A stretch of 64,000 nucleotides of DNA, taken from Neobacillus sp. FSL H8-0543. GTDB lineage: Bacteria > Bacillota > Bacilli > Bacillales > Cytobacillaceae. Within the stretch, counting starts at the first letter, position 1; every line of letters starts with the position of its first letter. Below are positions 1 to 8,319 of the stretch, one piece after another. The notes beneath the pieces are model-generated. The model searched no databases and was not told the origin of the DNA. It saw only the letters and a program-made list of their open reading frames with translations. The stretch lies in NCBI RefSeq assembly GCF_038592905.1, contig NZ_CP151943.1, forward strand, positions 3,546,501 through 3,610,500. The letters run 5' to 3'. Made by a program: the position numbers and the translations under genes.

Positions 1-213
1 GAGACCCTAATGTCCTCACTTCGCAGTATACCTATTAGTGATTGTTTTTTTATCTCAAACCTCACTTAAATGAATCTAGGTGCAATGGTGAGATTTTGTA
101 TCAAGAGGGTATATCAGCACCGAATACCAGGCCTTTATCAGCATACGAAACCATTAATTAAAACGTTTGTTGAAGAGGAATGATCGATAAATCGAGCCAA
201 TCGTTCCACTTTC
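1..213. other. No feature recognised
   Basis: These bases lie downstream of the LysR gene. Short open frames exist on both strands but none has a ribosome site or recognisable product. A gene running in from the left edge cannot be excluded. Confidence 0.3.
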
Positions 214-1119
214 TTACTTAAGGGTTTTTATCAAAAAAATGTTATTTACCAGTTCAATCAGTTTTTTACTGGGTAGCTGCAATGCTTCCTCATCATAAAC
301 CATGTAAAAGCTTCTGAGAAAACGGAATTCTTTAATTTCTATGTGTTTTAATGTCTGTAACTCAAGCTCTTTCTTCACTGCGTGCCTCGATAGAATGGAA
401 ACTCCCAAGCCTGCTTCCACTGCTGATTTGATGGCTTCTGTTTGCTCTAACTCAATCACGATGTTGAGTTTCATAGGATCCACATGATTTCTACGAAGGG
501 TATCTTCAATAACTTGTCTCGTCCCTGACCCCATTTCACGAATAATAAACGGAAGGGTGAATAACTCTTCAATAGATAGACATTCCTTCTCAGATAACCA
601 ATGGTTCGGCGGAGCGATGACAATCAGTTCATCCTCTGCAAAGGGAACTTGCTTTAACGATGGATATGATAGCATTGATTCAATAAACCCTAGGTTAATT
701 TCACGATTTTTTAATTTATCAATAATGTATCTTGAGTTGAATACTTTAAAACGAATAGCTACTTTCGGGTACAATTTATTAAAATCGGCTAAAACGAAGG
801 GAAGGATGTGCTCCCCAATTGTAAGGCTTGCACCGACCTGTAAATCTCCGTGAACGAATCCTTTTAGTTCCTGTAATTCATTGGTGGTTTCGTTCATAAT
901 CGAAAACAATTTTTGAACCTGTTTATATAAGATCTCTCCAGCTGGGGTTAATGACATCTTTTTCGTTGTCCGTTCAAATAATTGGCAATCCCAATGGTCC
1001 TCTAACTGTTTGATTTGTATGCTTACAGAGGATTGGGAGAGGTGAAGATCTTTTGCTGTTTGTGAGAAGCTCTTGTTATTTGCTGCCACATAAAATACTT
1101 TTAAATAATCAAGATTCAT
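214..1119 (-). CDS. LysR-family transcriptional regulator
   Basis: A 301-residue LysR-type DNA-binding regulator. Residues 1-60 form the winged helix-turn-helix (MNLDYLKVFYVAANNKSFSQ, then a recognition helix around HLSQSSVS). The rest is the two-lobed effector domain, with the common GSGTRQ and AVEAGLGVSILS segments. The ATG at 1119 is preferred because AGGAGG lies about 7 bases upstream, whereas the in-frame ATG at 1155 has no ribosome site. The gene lies 84 bases downstream of a YeiH-type exporter on the same strand. LysR genes commonly adjoin YeiH genes, so it probably controls that exporter and the pair may be co-transcribed. The effector is unknown; a sulfur compound is a guess from the family of the neighbour. 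Confidence 0.9.
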   Translation of the reverse strand: MNLDYLKVFYVAANNKSFSQTAKDLHLSQSSVSIQIKQLEDHWDCQLFERTTKKMSLTPAGEILYKQVQKLFSIMNETTNELQELKGFVHGDLQVGASLTIGEHILPFVLADFNKLYPKVAIRFKVFNSRYIIDKLKNREINLGFIESMLSYPSLKQVPFAEDELIVIAPPNHWLSEKECLSIEELFTLPFIIREMGSGTRQVIEDTLRRNHVDPMKLNIVIELEQTEAIKSAVEAGLGVSILSRHAVKKELELQTLKHIEIKEFRFLRSFYMVYDEEALQLPSKKLIELVNNIFLIKTLK

Positions 1120-1203
1120 TACTTTCCTCCTGAGGTTGCAACATCCATTTAACACTATACTACTAGAAATGAAGAAAAGTGACCTTATTAATTGAGCTAT
1201 CTT

Positions 1204-2244
1204 TTAAAAAAGACGATAGATAAATAGTAGAAGTGGAGAAATCGAGAGAAGTGCCAAGAATCCAAGTACTGCCACTCCAACTGGTTTCACTCCGGCTTTT
1301 TTAAAATCTGCCCATTTAATATTTAATCCTAGGCCAGCCATTCCCATTGCTAATAAATAGGTACTTAATAAAAGAAAAAATTGGGAGCCGCCCTTTGGAA
1401 TCCATTGTAAAGTATTGATCAAACTCATTAAGAGGAATCCAAAGATAAACCACGGAATCGGCAAGTCCTTAATATTTCCGTCCTGTTTTGAGTTCTTTCT
1501 ATTAATAAAACTAATGAACAGAGCAACTGGGATTAGAAGTAACACTCTTCCTAATTTGACAAGGATTGCGGAATCACTTCCTATATCTCCACTCGGTATC
1601 CCAGCAGCAACTACATGTGCTAGTTCGTGTAATGTAGCTCCTACCAACACTCCATATTCGGTGTCAGTGATTGGTAAGTAGGGAAAAAGAAAGATGTATA
1701 GTAGGGCACCGACAGTCCCAAGGACAGCAATACATGATACAGCAATGGCCGTTTGCTCTTGTTTTCCTCTAATGATAGGAGATATAGCTATAATTGCGGC
1801 TGCTCCACATATTGCTGTGCCTGCAGCCACTAAAGTGGTTAATTGTTTGTCCGTTTTAAAAAGTTTACCAAGGAAGAGAATAAATAACATGGTAAATGTA
1901 ATTACAATTACGTCAATTAGCAGAATTGGCAAGCCTGCATTTAGGATGTCAGTCAAATCAAGTCTAAATCCTAGAAAAATGATTCCAACCCGCAATAATC
2001 TTTTACTACTGAAATTAATACCTAGATTGTTATTTACAGAATGGTGATGGGAAACTGTATTACCCCAGATAGCACCAAGTACTATAGAAATAATCATTAT
2101 TCCCATAATCGAAAAAAACGGCAACTTCGCTACTTGCCCTGCAATTACTGCTAATCCAAATGTAAGTAAGAGACCCAATCCAAACCCATAATAATCATAT
2201 TTATTTTGCTCCCGGACCTCCACTAGAATTTTCTGTGCTTCCAT
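1204..2244 (-). CDS. YeiH/UPF0324-family putative sulfate exporter, membrane protein
   Basis: A 346-residue integral membrane protein of the YeiH (UPF0324, 'putative sulfate exporter') family. It has about ten hydrophobic segments and family-typical stretches such as GFRLDL near residue 95, AAGTAICGAAAI mid-protein and LGATLHELAHVVAAG-like sequence later. The start at 2244 is supported by GGAGGAG about 7 bases upstream; a longer frame to 2301 lacks a ribosome site. The transported substrate has not been settled for most family members. The downstream LysR gene on the same strand fits a regulator-transporter pair. Confidence 0.85.
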   Translation of the reverse strand: MEAQKILVEVREQNKYDYYGFGLGLLLTFGLAVIAGQVAKLPFFSIMGIMIISIVLGAIWGNTVSHHHSVNNNLGINFSSKRLLRVGIIFLGFRLDLTDILNAGLPILLIDVIVITFTMLFILFLGKLFKTDKQLTTLVAAGTAICGAAAIIAISPIIRGKQEQTAIAVSCIAVLGTVGALLYIFLFPYLPITDTEYGVLVGATLHELAHVVAAGIPSGDIGSDSAILVKLGRVLLLIPVALFISFINRKNSKQDGNIKDLPIPWFIFGFLLMSLINTLQWIPKGGSQFFLLLSTYLLAMGMAGLGLNIKWADFKKAGVKPVGVAVLGFLALLSISPLLLFIYRLF

Positions 2245-2344
2245 TATAACTCCTCCGGTTTTCGTTACATAATATGGCAATCTGTTAAGTGGTTTAATCA
2301 ACTAGTTAACTTAAATTTAACATAGAAATCCATAAACGCTTTTC

Positions 2345-2375
2345 TAATTATCGAATGGTATTTATTGAATAATTA
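2345..2375. promoter_or_regulatory. Inverted repeat upstream of the exporter gene
   Basis: TAATTAT and ATAATTA arms face each other across 17 bases, about 100 bases upstream of the exporter start. This is the size and place of a possible LysR operator, but the arms are AT-rich and could be chance. The stretch 2245-2556 holds nothing else I can name. Confidence 0.25.
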
Positions 2376-2556
2376 TATAAGTGGGGAGTAGGGATTAAGT
2401 AGTGTCTTTAGAGAGGAATTTTCACAAGAGGACTTTGTATTATATTGGGACAGAGTATGTATATTGTTATTGTGAGTCAAGTATTATTTCTATTTTGTTG
2501 TAATAAAAGTACACTTTTATCCGTTTCAAACTCATCCTAAAATTTGATTTAATTAA

Positions 2557-3059
2557 TAGGCTCTGTTAAATAGTTCTGATGATATTTAATAAATAAAGGA
2601 CCATATTTATAACGGGTTCCGTTTTCTATGCAAAACACCAATTTGTACAGGAAAATGCAAACCAAAATGTAATCCTTTTTGCTCTATAAAATGTAGGTCA
2701 ATTTTTAGTCTAGCAAGGGTTTATACCCTTGCTATTTTGCTTTTTATTGCTAATTTTTCGAATGGCGAATTTTACTCATAACCCCTATCCACCCTCTCCG
2801 TATTGATTTTTGTGTAAGTATGAGAATTCATAGGCGGAGAATTTCCTGCTAATGTATATAGGAAAGCGTAAGAAGCGGAAATAAGCGGAGATATTCCGCT
2901 TAACTGATCTAAATAAGATAAAATTCAATGATTTGGATTATATAAACGGAAAAACTCCCCTTATATTTAAGGAAATATGGATATTTCCCAATTTAGCCGG
3001 AATTTTTCCGTTTATTTTTCAAACACAGGGAAAACAACATTCAGGTATAACAGAGCCTA
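2557..3059. mobile_element. MITE-like element with 12-bp terminal inverted repeats
   Basis: A 503-bp non-coding segment bounded by a perfect inverted repeat, TAGGCTCTGTTA at 2557-2568 and TAACAGAGCCTA at 3048-3059. If the TA dinucleotides are taken as target duplication, the termini are GGCTCTGTTA and the flanks are TA on both sides, as left by IS630/Tc1-type transposases. It contains a 9-bp-stem hairpin (AGCAAGGGT at 2712-2720 with ACCCTTGCT at 2725-2733). It also carries several CGGA-AAAACTCC-type modules, of which the 20 bases CGGAAAAACTCCCCTTATAT at 2947-2966 recur exactly at 49058-49077. No transposase is present. Confidence 0.6.
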
Positions 3060-3089
3060 CCCTTAAATATTTTTGCAAGTAAGGAAAAG

Positions 3090-3163
3090 TGAAACTGGCA
3101 CCATCACTAAACACTTTAACACGTTAGCCCCGCGCACTTTCGCTGAACAGGGGGCTGACCCAA
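3090..3163. repeat. Degenerate copies of the intergenic palindromes
   Basis: The left half of a family-B palindrome (GTGAAACTGGCACCATC) is followed by a hairpin with GTTAGCCCC and GGGGCTGAC arms (about 3124-3162). They look like decayed relatives of the palindromes found intact further on. Confidence 0.4.
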
Positions 3164-3206
3164 AATAAGTGTATAATTGTAAATGATGTAGAAAAGAGGG
3201 ATGAAG

Positions 3207-4124
3207 ATGACATTACAACAATTAAAATATGTGATTGAAGTGGCAAAAAGTCGGTCCATTAACAAAGCGGCACAGAATTTGTTTATTAGTCAGCCAAGTC
3301 TTTCAAACGCACTAAAAGAGTTGGAAGAGAAGATCGGAATTACGGTTTTTTCGCGAACCAATAAGGGGATTGTGATTACACCTGAAGGATCGGAGTTTTT
3401 AGGGTACGCAAGGCAGGTAGTGGAACAGGCAGAACTTCTTGAGAATCGCTATACGAAAACACGATCGCCGCAGCAAAATTTCTCAGTATCTGGTCAGCAT
3501 TATGCCTTTGCGGTAAGTGCCTTTGTCCGTCTATTAAAAGAGTATGACCGCGAGGAATACGAGTTCACTTTACGAGAAACTAGGACCTATGAAATCATTG
3601 CTGATGTGAAAGACCTCCGTAGTGAGATTGGGATTTTATATCTGAATGATTTTAATCAACATGTGATTCAAAAATTTCTAAGAGAAGGAAATTTAAAGTT
3701 CCATGAACTATTTGAAGCAAAGCCCCATGTCTTTATTAGCTCAACCAATCCTCTGGCGGTACAGGAATATGTCACATTATCTGATTTGGATCCCTATCCA
3801 TACTTGTCTTATGAGCAGGGGGATTATAATTCCTTCTATTTTTCGGAGGAAATTCTTAGCACGCTAACTAGACCGAAGAATATTAAGGTAAGTGATCGGG
3901 CAACTTTATTTAACTTATTGATTGGATTAAATGGCTACACCATTTCAACAGGTGTGATTAGTCATAAATTAAATAGCAAAGACATAATTGCCGTTCCTCT
4001 GAAGGTGGATGAACGAATTCATGTGGGCTATATTACCCATAAAAGCGTCACAACCAGTAAGTTGGGCAATATCTACATTCAATATTTAAAAGAATCGATT
4101 GGAGAAGAATTACAACAGCTATAG
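3207..4124 (+). CDS. LysR-family transcriptional regulator (CysB/CysR-like)
   Basis: A 305-residue LysR regulator. The N-terminal helix-turn-helix runs through residues 1-62 (TLQQLKYVIEVAKSRSINKA; ISQPSLSNALKELE). The effector domain follows but lacks the usual Gly-rich LysR substrate-loop sequence, so its ligand cannot be guessed. Two in-frame ATGs exist; that at 3207 is chosen because AGAGGG abuts the one at 3201. It is followed after 119 bases by a MetE-C-terminal-like methyltransferase on the same strand, with an inverted repeat between them. Control of that gene is likely but is inferred from position only. Confidence 0.9.
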   Translation: MTLQQLKYVIEVAKSRSINKAAQNLFISQPSLSNALKELEEKIGITVFSRTNKGIVITPEGSEFLGYARQVVEQAELLENRYTKTRSPQQNFSVSGQHYAFAVSAFVRLLKEYDREEYEFTLRETRTYEIIADVKDLRSEIGILYLNDFNQHVIQKFLREGNLKFHELFEAKPHVFISSTNPLAVQEYVTLSDLDPYPYLSYEQGDYNSFYFSEEILSTLTRPKNIKVSDRATLFNLLIGLNGYTISTGVISHKLNSKDIIAVPLKVDERIHVGYITHKSVTTSKLGNIYIQYLKESIGEELQQL

Positions 4125-4201
4125 TTTAAGGCTATAACAAGGGATAGATTTTAGGTGTTACGTTATAATGATTTTCCTATGCTACACTTGCCTTAGTTCA
4201 A

Positions 4202-4219
4202 ATTAAGAAGATTCTTAAT
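4202..4219. promoter_or_regulatory. Inverted repeat in front of the methyltransferase gene
   Basis: ATTAAGAA-GA-TTCTTAAT is a perfect 8-bp dyad about 25 bases before the start codon at 4244. It has the T-N11-A feature of LysR boxes and could be an operator for the adjacent LysR protein. The leader is too short (119 bases) for an S-box, which controls related genes in B. subtilis. Confidence 0.35.
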
Positions 4220-4243
4220 CTTATAGAAAGTAGGAGATTCACT

Positions 4244-5347
4244 ATGACAAAAACACTTGTTAAAGCTCCCTTTAGAGCCGATCATGTAGGAAGTCTATTA
4301 CGTCCAGAAAGAATTCATCAGGCTAGGATGGATTTCCAAGCAGGAAATATTTCAACACAAGAACTACACGCAATTGAAACAGAAGAAATCAAAAACATCG
4401 TTAACAAGCAAATTGAAGTAGGACTACAAGCTGTTACAGATGGAGAGTTTCGCCGGAGATTTTGGCATACCGATTTCCTTGAGCATTTAAATGGGGTAGA
4501 GGGCTACGTGCCAGACTCTGGATTTGCGTTCAAAGGAGAAGAAACGGAAAGATATGATGTGCGTGTAATCGGGAAGATTTCGTTTAACCAAAATCACCCC
4601 CATCTCAAAGACTTTATCGAATTTAAAGAAATTGTTGGGGACCGTGCCGTTGCCAAACAAACCATCCCAAGTCCAAATCAATTATTTAACGCCGGAATCC
4701 GTAACAAAGAAATTTATCCGAACCTTGAAGATTATGCAAACGATATTATTCAAACCTATCGCGAGGCAATTAAAGCTTTCTATGATGCAGGTTGCCGTTA
4801 CCTACAACTAGACGATGTCTATATTGCGGGTCTAAATGCACCGGAAATACCATTTAATGATAGTGGCTATTCCCGTGAACAATTAATTGATTTAGCTCTC
4901 CAAGTGGTTAATGGAGTATTGGAAGCGAAGCCGGAAGATCTCGTGATTACCACTCATCTTTGCCGGGGGAACTACCGTTCGAAATGGGCATTTGAAGGCA
5001 GCTACGCGAAAATCGCGCCAACTCTATTTGCAAAAGAAAAAGTAAACGGATTTTTCCTCGAGTATGATGATGACCGTTCTGGTGATTTCGGACCATTGGA
5101 ATACATACCTAATGGTGGTCCGCAAGTTGTGTTAGGTCTATTCACATCGAAACATGGGAACTTAGAAGATAAGGAAAATATTAAAGCGCGTGTAGCAGAA
5201 GCAACAAAATATGTGCCATTAGAGCAATTATGCATCAGTCCGCAATGCGGTTTTGCTTCTACTCATCATGGAAATATCTTGACCGAGGAAGAGCAATGGG
5301 CAAAACTGAAGTATATTGTGGATGTTTCTAAAGAGATTTGGGGATAA
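4244..5347 (+). CDS. Cobalamin-independent methionine synthase C-terminal-type methyltransferase (YxjG/YxjH-like)
   Basis: A 367-residue protein matching the C-terminal catalytic barrel of MetE, the size of stand-alone bacterial relatives such as B. subtilis YxjG/YxjH. The four zinc ligands of MetE are recognisable: His238 and Cys240 in THLCRGN, Glu273 in LEYDD, and Cys335 in SPQCGF. The expected reaction is methyl transfer to a thiol, homocysteine being the textbook acceptor. The N-terminal half of MetE, which helps bind the folate, is absent, so the methyl donor is uncertain. A clear ribosome site (TAGGAG) precedes the ATG. The last ~80 codons and the terminator are duplicated at 9614-9892. 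Confidence 0.88.
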   Translation: MTKTLVKAPFRADHVGSLLRPERIHQARMDFQAGNISTQELHAIETEEIKNIVNKQIEVGLQAVTDGEFRRRFWHTDFLEHLNGVEGYVPDSGFAFKGEETERYDVRVIGKISFNQNHPHLKDFIEFKEIVGDRAVAKQTIPSPNQLFNAGIRNKEIYPNLEDYANDIIQTYREAIKAFYDAGCRYLQLDDVYIAGLNAPEIPFNDSGYSREQLIDLALQVVNGVLEAKPEDLVITTHLCRGNYRSKWAFEGSYAKIAPTLFAKEKVNGFFLEYDDDRSGDFGPLEYIPNGGPQVVLGLFTSKHGNLEDKENIKARVAEATKYVPLEQLCISPQCGFASTHHGNILTEEEQWAKLKYIVDVSKEIWG

Positions 5348-5354
5348 GTTTTTT

Positions 5355-5386
5355 AAGCGAACAGCTAACGATGGCTGTTCGCTTTT
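5355..5386 (+). terminator. Intrinsic terminator of the methyltransferase gene
   Basis: AAGCGAACAGC pairs with GCTGTTCGCTT around a short loop and is followed by a T run. It begins 8 bases after the stop codon. Confidence 0.85.
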
Positions 5387-5466
5387 TAAGTTAAATCTGT
5401 TTACAGTGTAATGCTTATCTATCGGGAATGGTAGGGGTCAATGTTCCAATACCAATCCCTAACTCT

Positions 5467-5518
5467 AGTGCCTGACCCCCAATGAATTAAAGCGTTACTG
5501 AGCTCGGGGTCAGGCACT
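5467..5518. repeat. Family-A palindrome, copy 1
   Basis: AGTGCCTGACCCCC, then a GAATTAAAGCG centre, then GGGGTCAGGCACT, about 52 bases. The arms are complementary, giving a REP-like hairpin. Related copies are at 9529, 9901, 39632, 46953 and 58929, with partial ones at 49746, 58990 and 60467. Confidence 0.8.
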
Positions 5519-5741
5519 ATTTTTAAGATGGTAGCACAATATGCCAAAACGGCGGGATATTTAATGAATTAACCTACTACCATATGCCACGTCGTACCGA
5601 GATATAAAAATCAATCATTTTCTATTTTTTATTCTAATGATGAAGCCGAATACATAGAAGAGGAAACTAAGTTAATAGAGACAAAAAACAAACTAAGCGA
5701 AACCATTAGCGAGTTTCTGTTTTAACTAACAAAATAAGAAA

Positions 5742-5781
5742 GTGACTGGTACCATCCAAAAATATGGAAGGTGCCTGTCAC
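5742..5781. repeat. Family-B palindrome, copy 1
   Basis: GTGACTGGTACCATCC and GGAAGGTGCCTGTCAC flank a short AT-rich loop, forming a 40-base hairpin. Relatives lie at 39014, 39571, 41882, 49667 and 62084. Between copies A1 and B1 (5519-5741) there is only a short stop-free remnant ending near 5722 with no recognisable identity. Confidence 0.75.
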
Positions 5782-5821
5782 TTGAATTTACTTGAATTTT
5801 TGCCTCGCGACAAGTGAGCAA

Positions 5822-5968
5822 ATGCTAATGGGCATAAACATGAAGGAAGGACTTACTTCACCCATTCCTTCTTTGATCCAATCCCAAATTGAAAGTCTAC
5901 GGAAATTACATCAAGACCTGCCAAAGCCTAATGAAGTCGGCAGAACAATTGGTATAAGAAAAAAATAA
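5822..5968 (+). CDS. Possible small ORF or 3' gene remnant, unknown
   Basis: A 48-codon frame (ending QDLPKPNEVGRTIGIRKK) without a good ribosome site but followed within 40 bases by a very strong terminator. It is best read as the surviving 3' end of a decayed gene. Its composition is protein-like (paired Pro, mixed charge). I do not recognise the family. Confidence 0.3.
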   Translation: MLMGINMKEGLTSPIPSLIQSQIESLRKLHQDLPKPNEVGRTIGIRKK

Positions 5969-6002
5969 TTAAAAATACTGTAAAGAAAAACAAAAATTTA
6001 AA

Positions 6003-6041
6003 AATGATTGAGGGGGCTTAAAGCCCCTCAATCATTTTTTA
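6003..6041 (+). terminator. Strong intrinsic terminator
   Basis: An AATGATTGAGGGG arm pairs with CCCCTCAATCATT and is followed by six T. It closes a transcript entering from the left. From here to 6405 I see only a 68-codon frame (6128-6334) that I do not accept. Confidence 0.85.
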
Positions 6042-6405
6042 AAACTAACTGCGAGATACACTCGGCGTTGTTTAAGTGGTGATCGCAGATATATTGATAT
6101 AGCAGTGTTAAATCTTTTACATATAATATGTTCTATCTAGGGAAAATGAAAAATAATATAGCCAAGGGAAAGGAGATGTTATTATTATTCAATTCTACAT
6201 TAAACATCTTTTGGAAATTGACATACAAGTTACCATTTCTAACGAGAGGGAAAAAACCCTTAAAAATGGAACCAAGGTATTCCGTACTACTTTACAAAGA
6301 ACTCGACCGATTATTCCTGGTAAATAATAACTAAATCCTCTTCAATCGCTTGTAAATGGACTATTACTTCTATAAAATTAAGCCAAATAAGGAGGCGGTG
6401 CTTAT

Positions 6406-7245
6406 TTGGCTTGGAAAGAGAGATTTAAACAATTTGGCGTGCCAGGTTTCATTTTATTTCTAATTATATCTCTATTTACCTTTTATTTAATCACCAATGA
6501 CGCCGAACTACTGAAAGATCTCCATAAAAATATGTCCAAGTTTATTACTGCTGATTTTTTTAAGTACCTTGAAAACGAAAGTCCCTTATTACAAGCGTTG
6601 CATTTTATACTTTTAATTTTGATTTACGGTTTATTTCTTATGGGTTTTGTAAATGCTGTTTTAATAGTTAGAAATGTAATTATGAAAAAACCTCCTGCAC
6701 TTCTTTTACGTAAGATCGATGATTACGATTCATACTTAGATCTTGAGGACAAGTTAGGAGATATATTAACAGCATTTGATCAACAATCTTCTCTTAGAGT
6801 AATCGACGAAAAAGTCACGATATTCATGATTAGTAATCATGCAGAAATCAAAAGAATATTCGGTCTTCCTGAACGCCAAATTGAATTTATTTGGTACTTT
6901 GAAGGAAAAGACAACGACATTGAATTAGTTCATTTAAAAACACCGACAGATATCGAATGTGCAGCTAAATTAATAAACTCTGCACTAGATATGCCTTATG
7001 TTCGAGTACAAGAATCTGCTGTCAACAGCAGAATGGAATTACGAGATAGTCCTATTAAGCAGTTCATTACCGTTCGAAATTATGGTAATTTGAAATTAGG
7101 ACTAGCAGTATTTATCCTCAAAGATAACATATTTACGAATGAAAACTTGAAGGAATTTACCTTCTACACATCGAAAATGATCTTAATAGGAACGAATAAC
7201 CGATTTTTAAGACAATTCAAAAGGAAAAAGAATGCAGGAAATTAG
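6406..7245 (+). CDS. Two-pass membrane protein of unknown function
   Basis: A 279-residue protein starting at TTG, with GGAGG about 9 bases upstream. It has two transmembrane segments (about residues 14-30 and 66-90) separated by an extracytoplasmic loop, then a ~180-residue cytoplasmic domain rich in charged residues (from KPPALLLRKIDDYDSY onward). I do not recognise the domain. The stop is 12 bases before a 51-residue ORF with its own AGGAG, and both are followed by one terminator, so they form a two-gene operon. Confidence 0.7.
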   Translation: MAWKERFKQFGVPGFILFLIISLFTFYLITNDAELLKDLHKNMSKFITADFFKYLENESPLLQALHFILLILIYGLFLMGFVNAVLIVRNVIMKKPPALLLRKIDDYDSYLDLEDKLGDILTAFDQQSSLRVIDEKVTIFMISNHAEIKRIFGLPERQIEFIWYFEGKDNDIELVHLKTPTDIECAAKLINSALDMPYVRVQESAVNSRMELRDSPIKQFITVRNYGNLKLGLAVFILKDNIFTNENLKEFTFYTSKMILIGTNNRFLRQFKRKKNAGN

Positions 7246-7257
7246 GAGACGGCTTTT

Positions 7258-7413
7258 ATGGAAAAAACAGTCAAATCAAACACCAGTGGTTCCTCCACTA
7301 TCAAACGAAACGGCGCTATTGTTAAAGGGACAAAAGGTAATGGGATTGCCCATCTGATCAATCGTAAGGGTAATGTGAGTATTTCGGCAAATAGAAAAAG
7401 TCAAAATGCTTAA
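7258..7413 (+). CDS. Small basic protein, partner of the upstream membrane protein
   Basis: A 51-residue Gly/Asn/Lys/Ser-rich protein (MEKTVKSNTSGSSTIKRNGA at the start) with a good ribosome site (TTAGGAGAC) and a terminator directly after it. The alternation of short hydrophobic and Gly/Asn residues hints at beta structure. I know no family for it. Position makes co-expression with the preceding gene very likely. Confidence 0.6.
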   Translation: MEKTVKSNTSGSSTIKRNGAIVKGTKGNGIAHLINRKGNVSISANRKSQNA

Positions 7414-7418
7414 ATGAA

Positions 7419-7446
7419 AAAACAGCACTTAAATATGTGCTGTTTT
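7419..7446. terminator. Bidirectional-looking terminator
   Basis: AAAACAGCAC and GTGCTGTTTT arms flank an 8-base loop just after the 51-residue gene. It can serve that gene; the endonuclease gene on the other strand ends at 7516. Confidence 0.7.
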
Positions 7447-7515
7447 CTTATTTAAGCATTTCAGAAAATCCAGGCAATGGAAAATCACGAAAATTTTTTT
7501 TGCATTAAAAACATT

Positions 7516-8319
7516 TTATTCACATATCAATTTCTCAGCCATTTCCGTAAAGTCAATAAACGGATTCCGGTTCCCTTGTAATTCAAAGATAGCTAGGTTC
7601 CGGTGTTTTTCATAAAGAGTCACTGGAAATTGCTTATGCCACTTCAGTAATACCTGCAGGTTCACAAGATTGTTATTTACTATTCCCTGGTACCGGGTTA
7701 AAAAATAAAAAGTGGCCCTTGCAACAATTCCCTTTCCATATTCAGGCTCAAACTTTCCTTTATCTGCCTTTCCACAGCCTTCCTTAACTCCTAAAGTAAG
7801 GTTCTCCGGAACATAGTCAGCAAAATCATAATAAGACCTGTTTCCGCGTCTGCTGTTACATTCGGGATCACAGGAAAATAAATGATGCAAGTCTCCCTTC
7901 ATTGGCTCTTGTTTATCAAACCATGACTGTGGTACCACATGCTCGCAATTAAGAGTAATTTCATCAGGTAAACTAGCTCTGTTTCCACTTACTATGTTTT
8001 CAAGAATACGAATATCTTCCTCAATGACAGCAAGCGGATCCATTCCTTTCCCGGAATATAAGCTTTTCAATTTCCCATTCTCATGAAGATCTACCCATTG
8101 GTAAACATAACGATGAGGAGAGTAATCCAGCCTATTAATATGTGTTTTTTCTAATAAATAATGAAAACTGTTTCTCTCAAATTTAGTATTTTTATAGTAC
8201 GTTTGTTGGATTTCTAAATCCCTTTGTTCCTCATAGTAGCTGCGGTTATTGATGTATTCCAAATAGGCTGCCTTTGCGTTCTCCCGTTCTTTTGTCAGCA
8301 ATTCCAGATTATTCATCAT
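7516..8319 (-). CDS. Endonuclease I family (EndA/Bsn-like) nuclease without signal peptide
   Basis: A 267-residue member of the endonuclease I family (beta-beta-alpha-metal nucleases). The core is EHVVPQSWF at 126-134, with His127 as the expected general base, then HHLFSCDPECNSRRGNRSYY at about 145-164 carrying the metal-binding Asn. Family members such as E. coli EndA and Bacillus Bsn are exported, but this protein starts with a charged helix and has no signal peptide. Its start overlaps the stop of the intracellular subtilisin gene by four bases. The second ATG (8316) has the better spacing from GTGGAG. The pair suggests intracellular nucleic-acid breakdown coupled to proteolysis, perhaps late in sporulation; that role is inference. 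Confidence 0.85.
   Translation of the reverse strand: MMNNLELLTKERENAKAAYLEYINNRSYYEEQRDLEIQQTYYKNTKFERNSFHYLLEKTHINRLDYSPHRYVYQWVDLHENGKLKSLYSGKGMDPLAVIEEDIRILENIVSGNRASLPDEITLNCEHVVPQSWFDKQEPMKGDLHHLFSCDPECNSRRGNRSYYDFADYVPENLTLGVKEGCGKADKGKFEPEYGKGIVARATFYFLTRYQGIVNNNLVNLQVLLKWHKQFPVTLYEKHRNLAIFELQGNRNPFIDFTEMAEKLICE

Noticed and set aside
557..853. Plus-strand frame inside the LysR gene
   Set aside because: Antisense shadow of a well-supported coding region with no ribosome site.
4125..4243. S-box (SAM) riboswitch before the MetE-like gene, as in related B. subtilis genes
   Set aside because: Only 119 bases lie between the LysR stop and the start codon, and no S-box helices or terminator are visible; an 18-base dyad is all there is.
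6128..6334. 68-codon frame on the plus strand
   Set aside because: The ribosome-like AAAGGAG touches the only internal ATG, a second frame over the same bases is equally protein-like but has no start, and no family is recognisable. Probably a decayed gene or chance.
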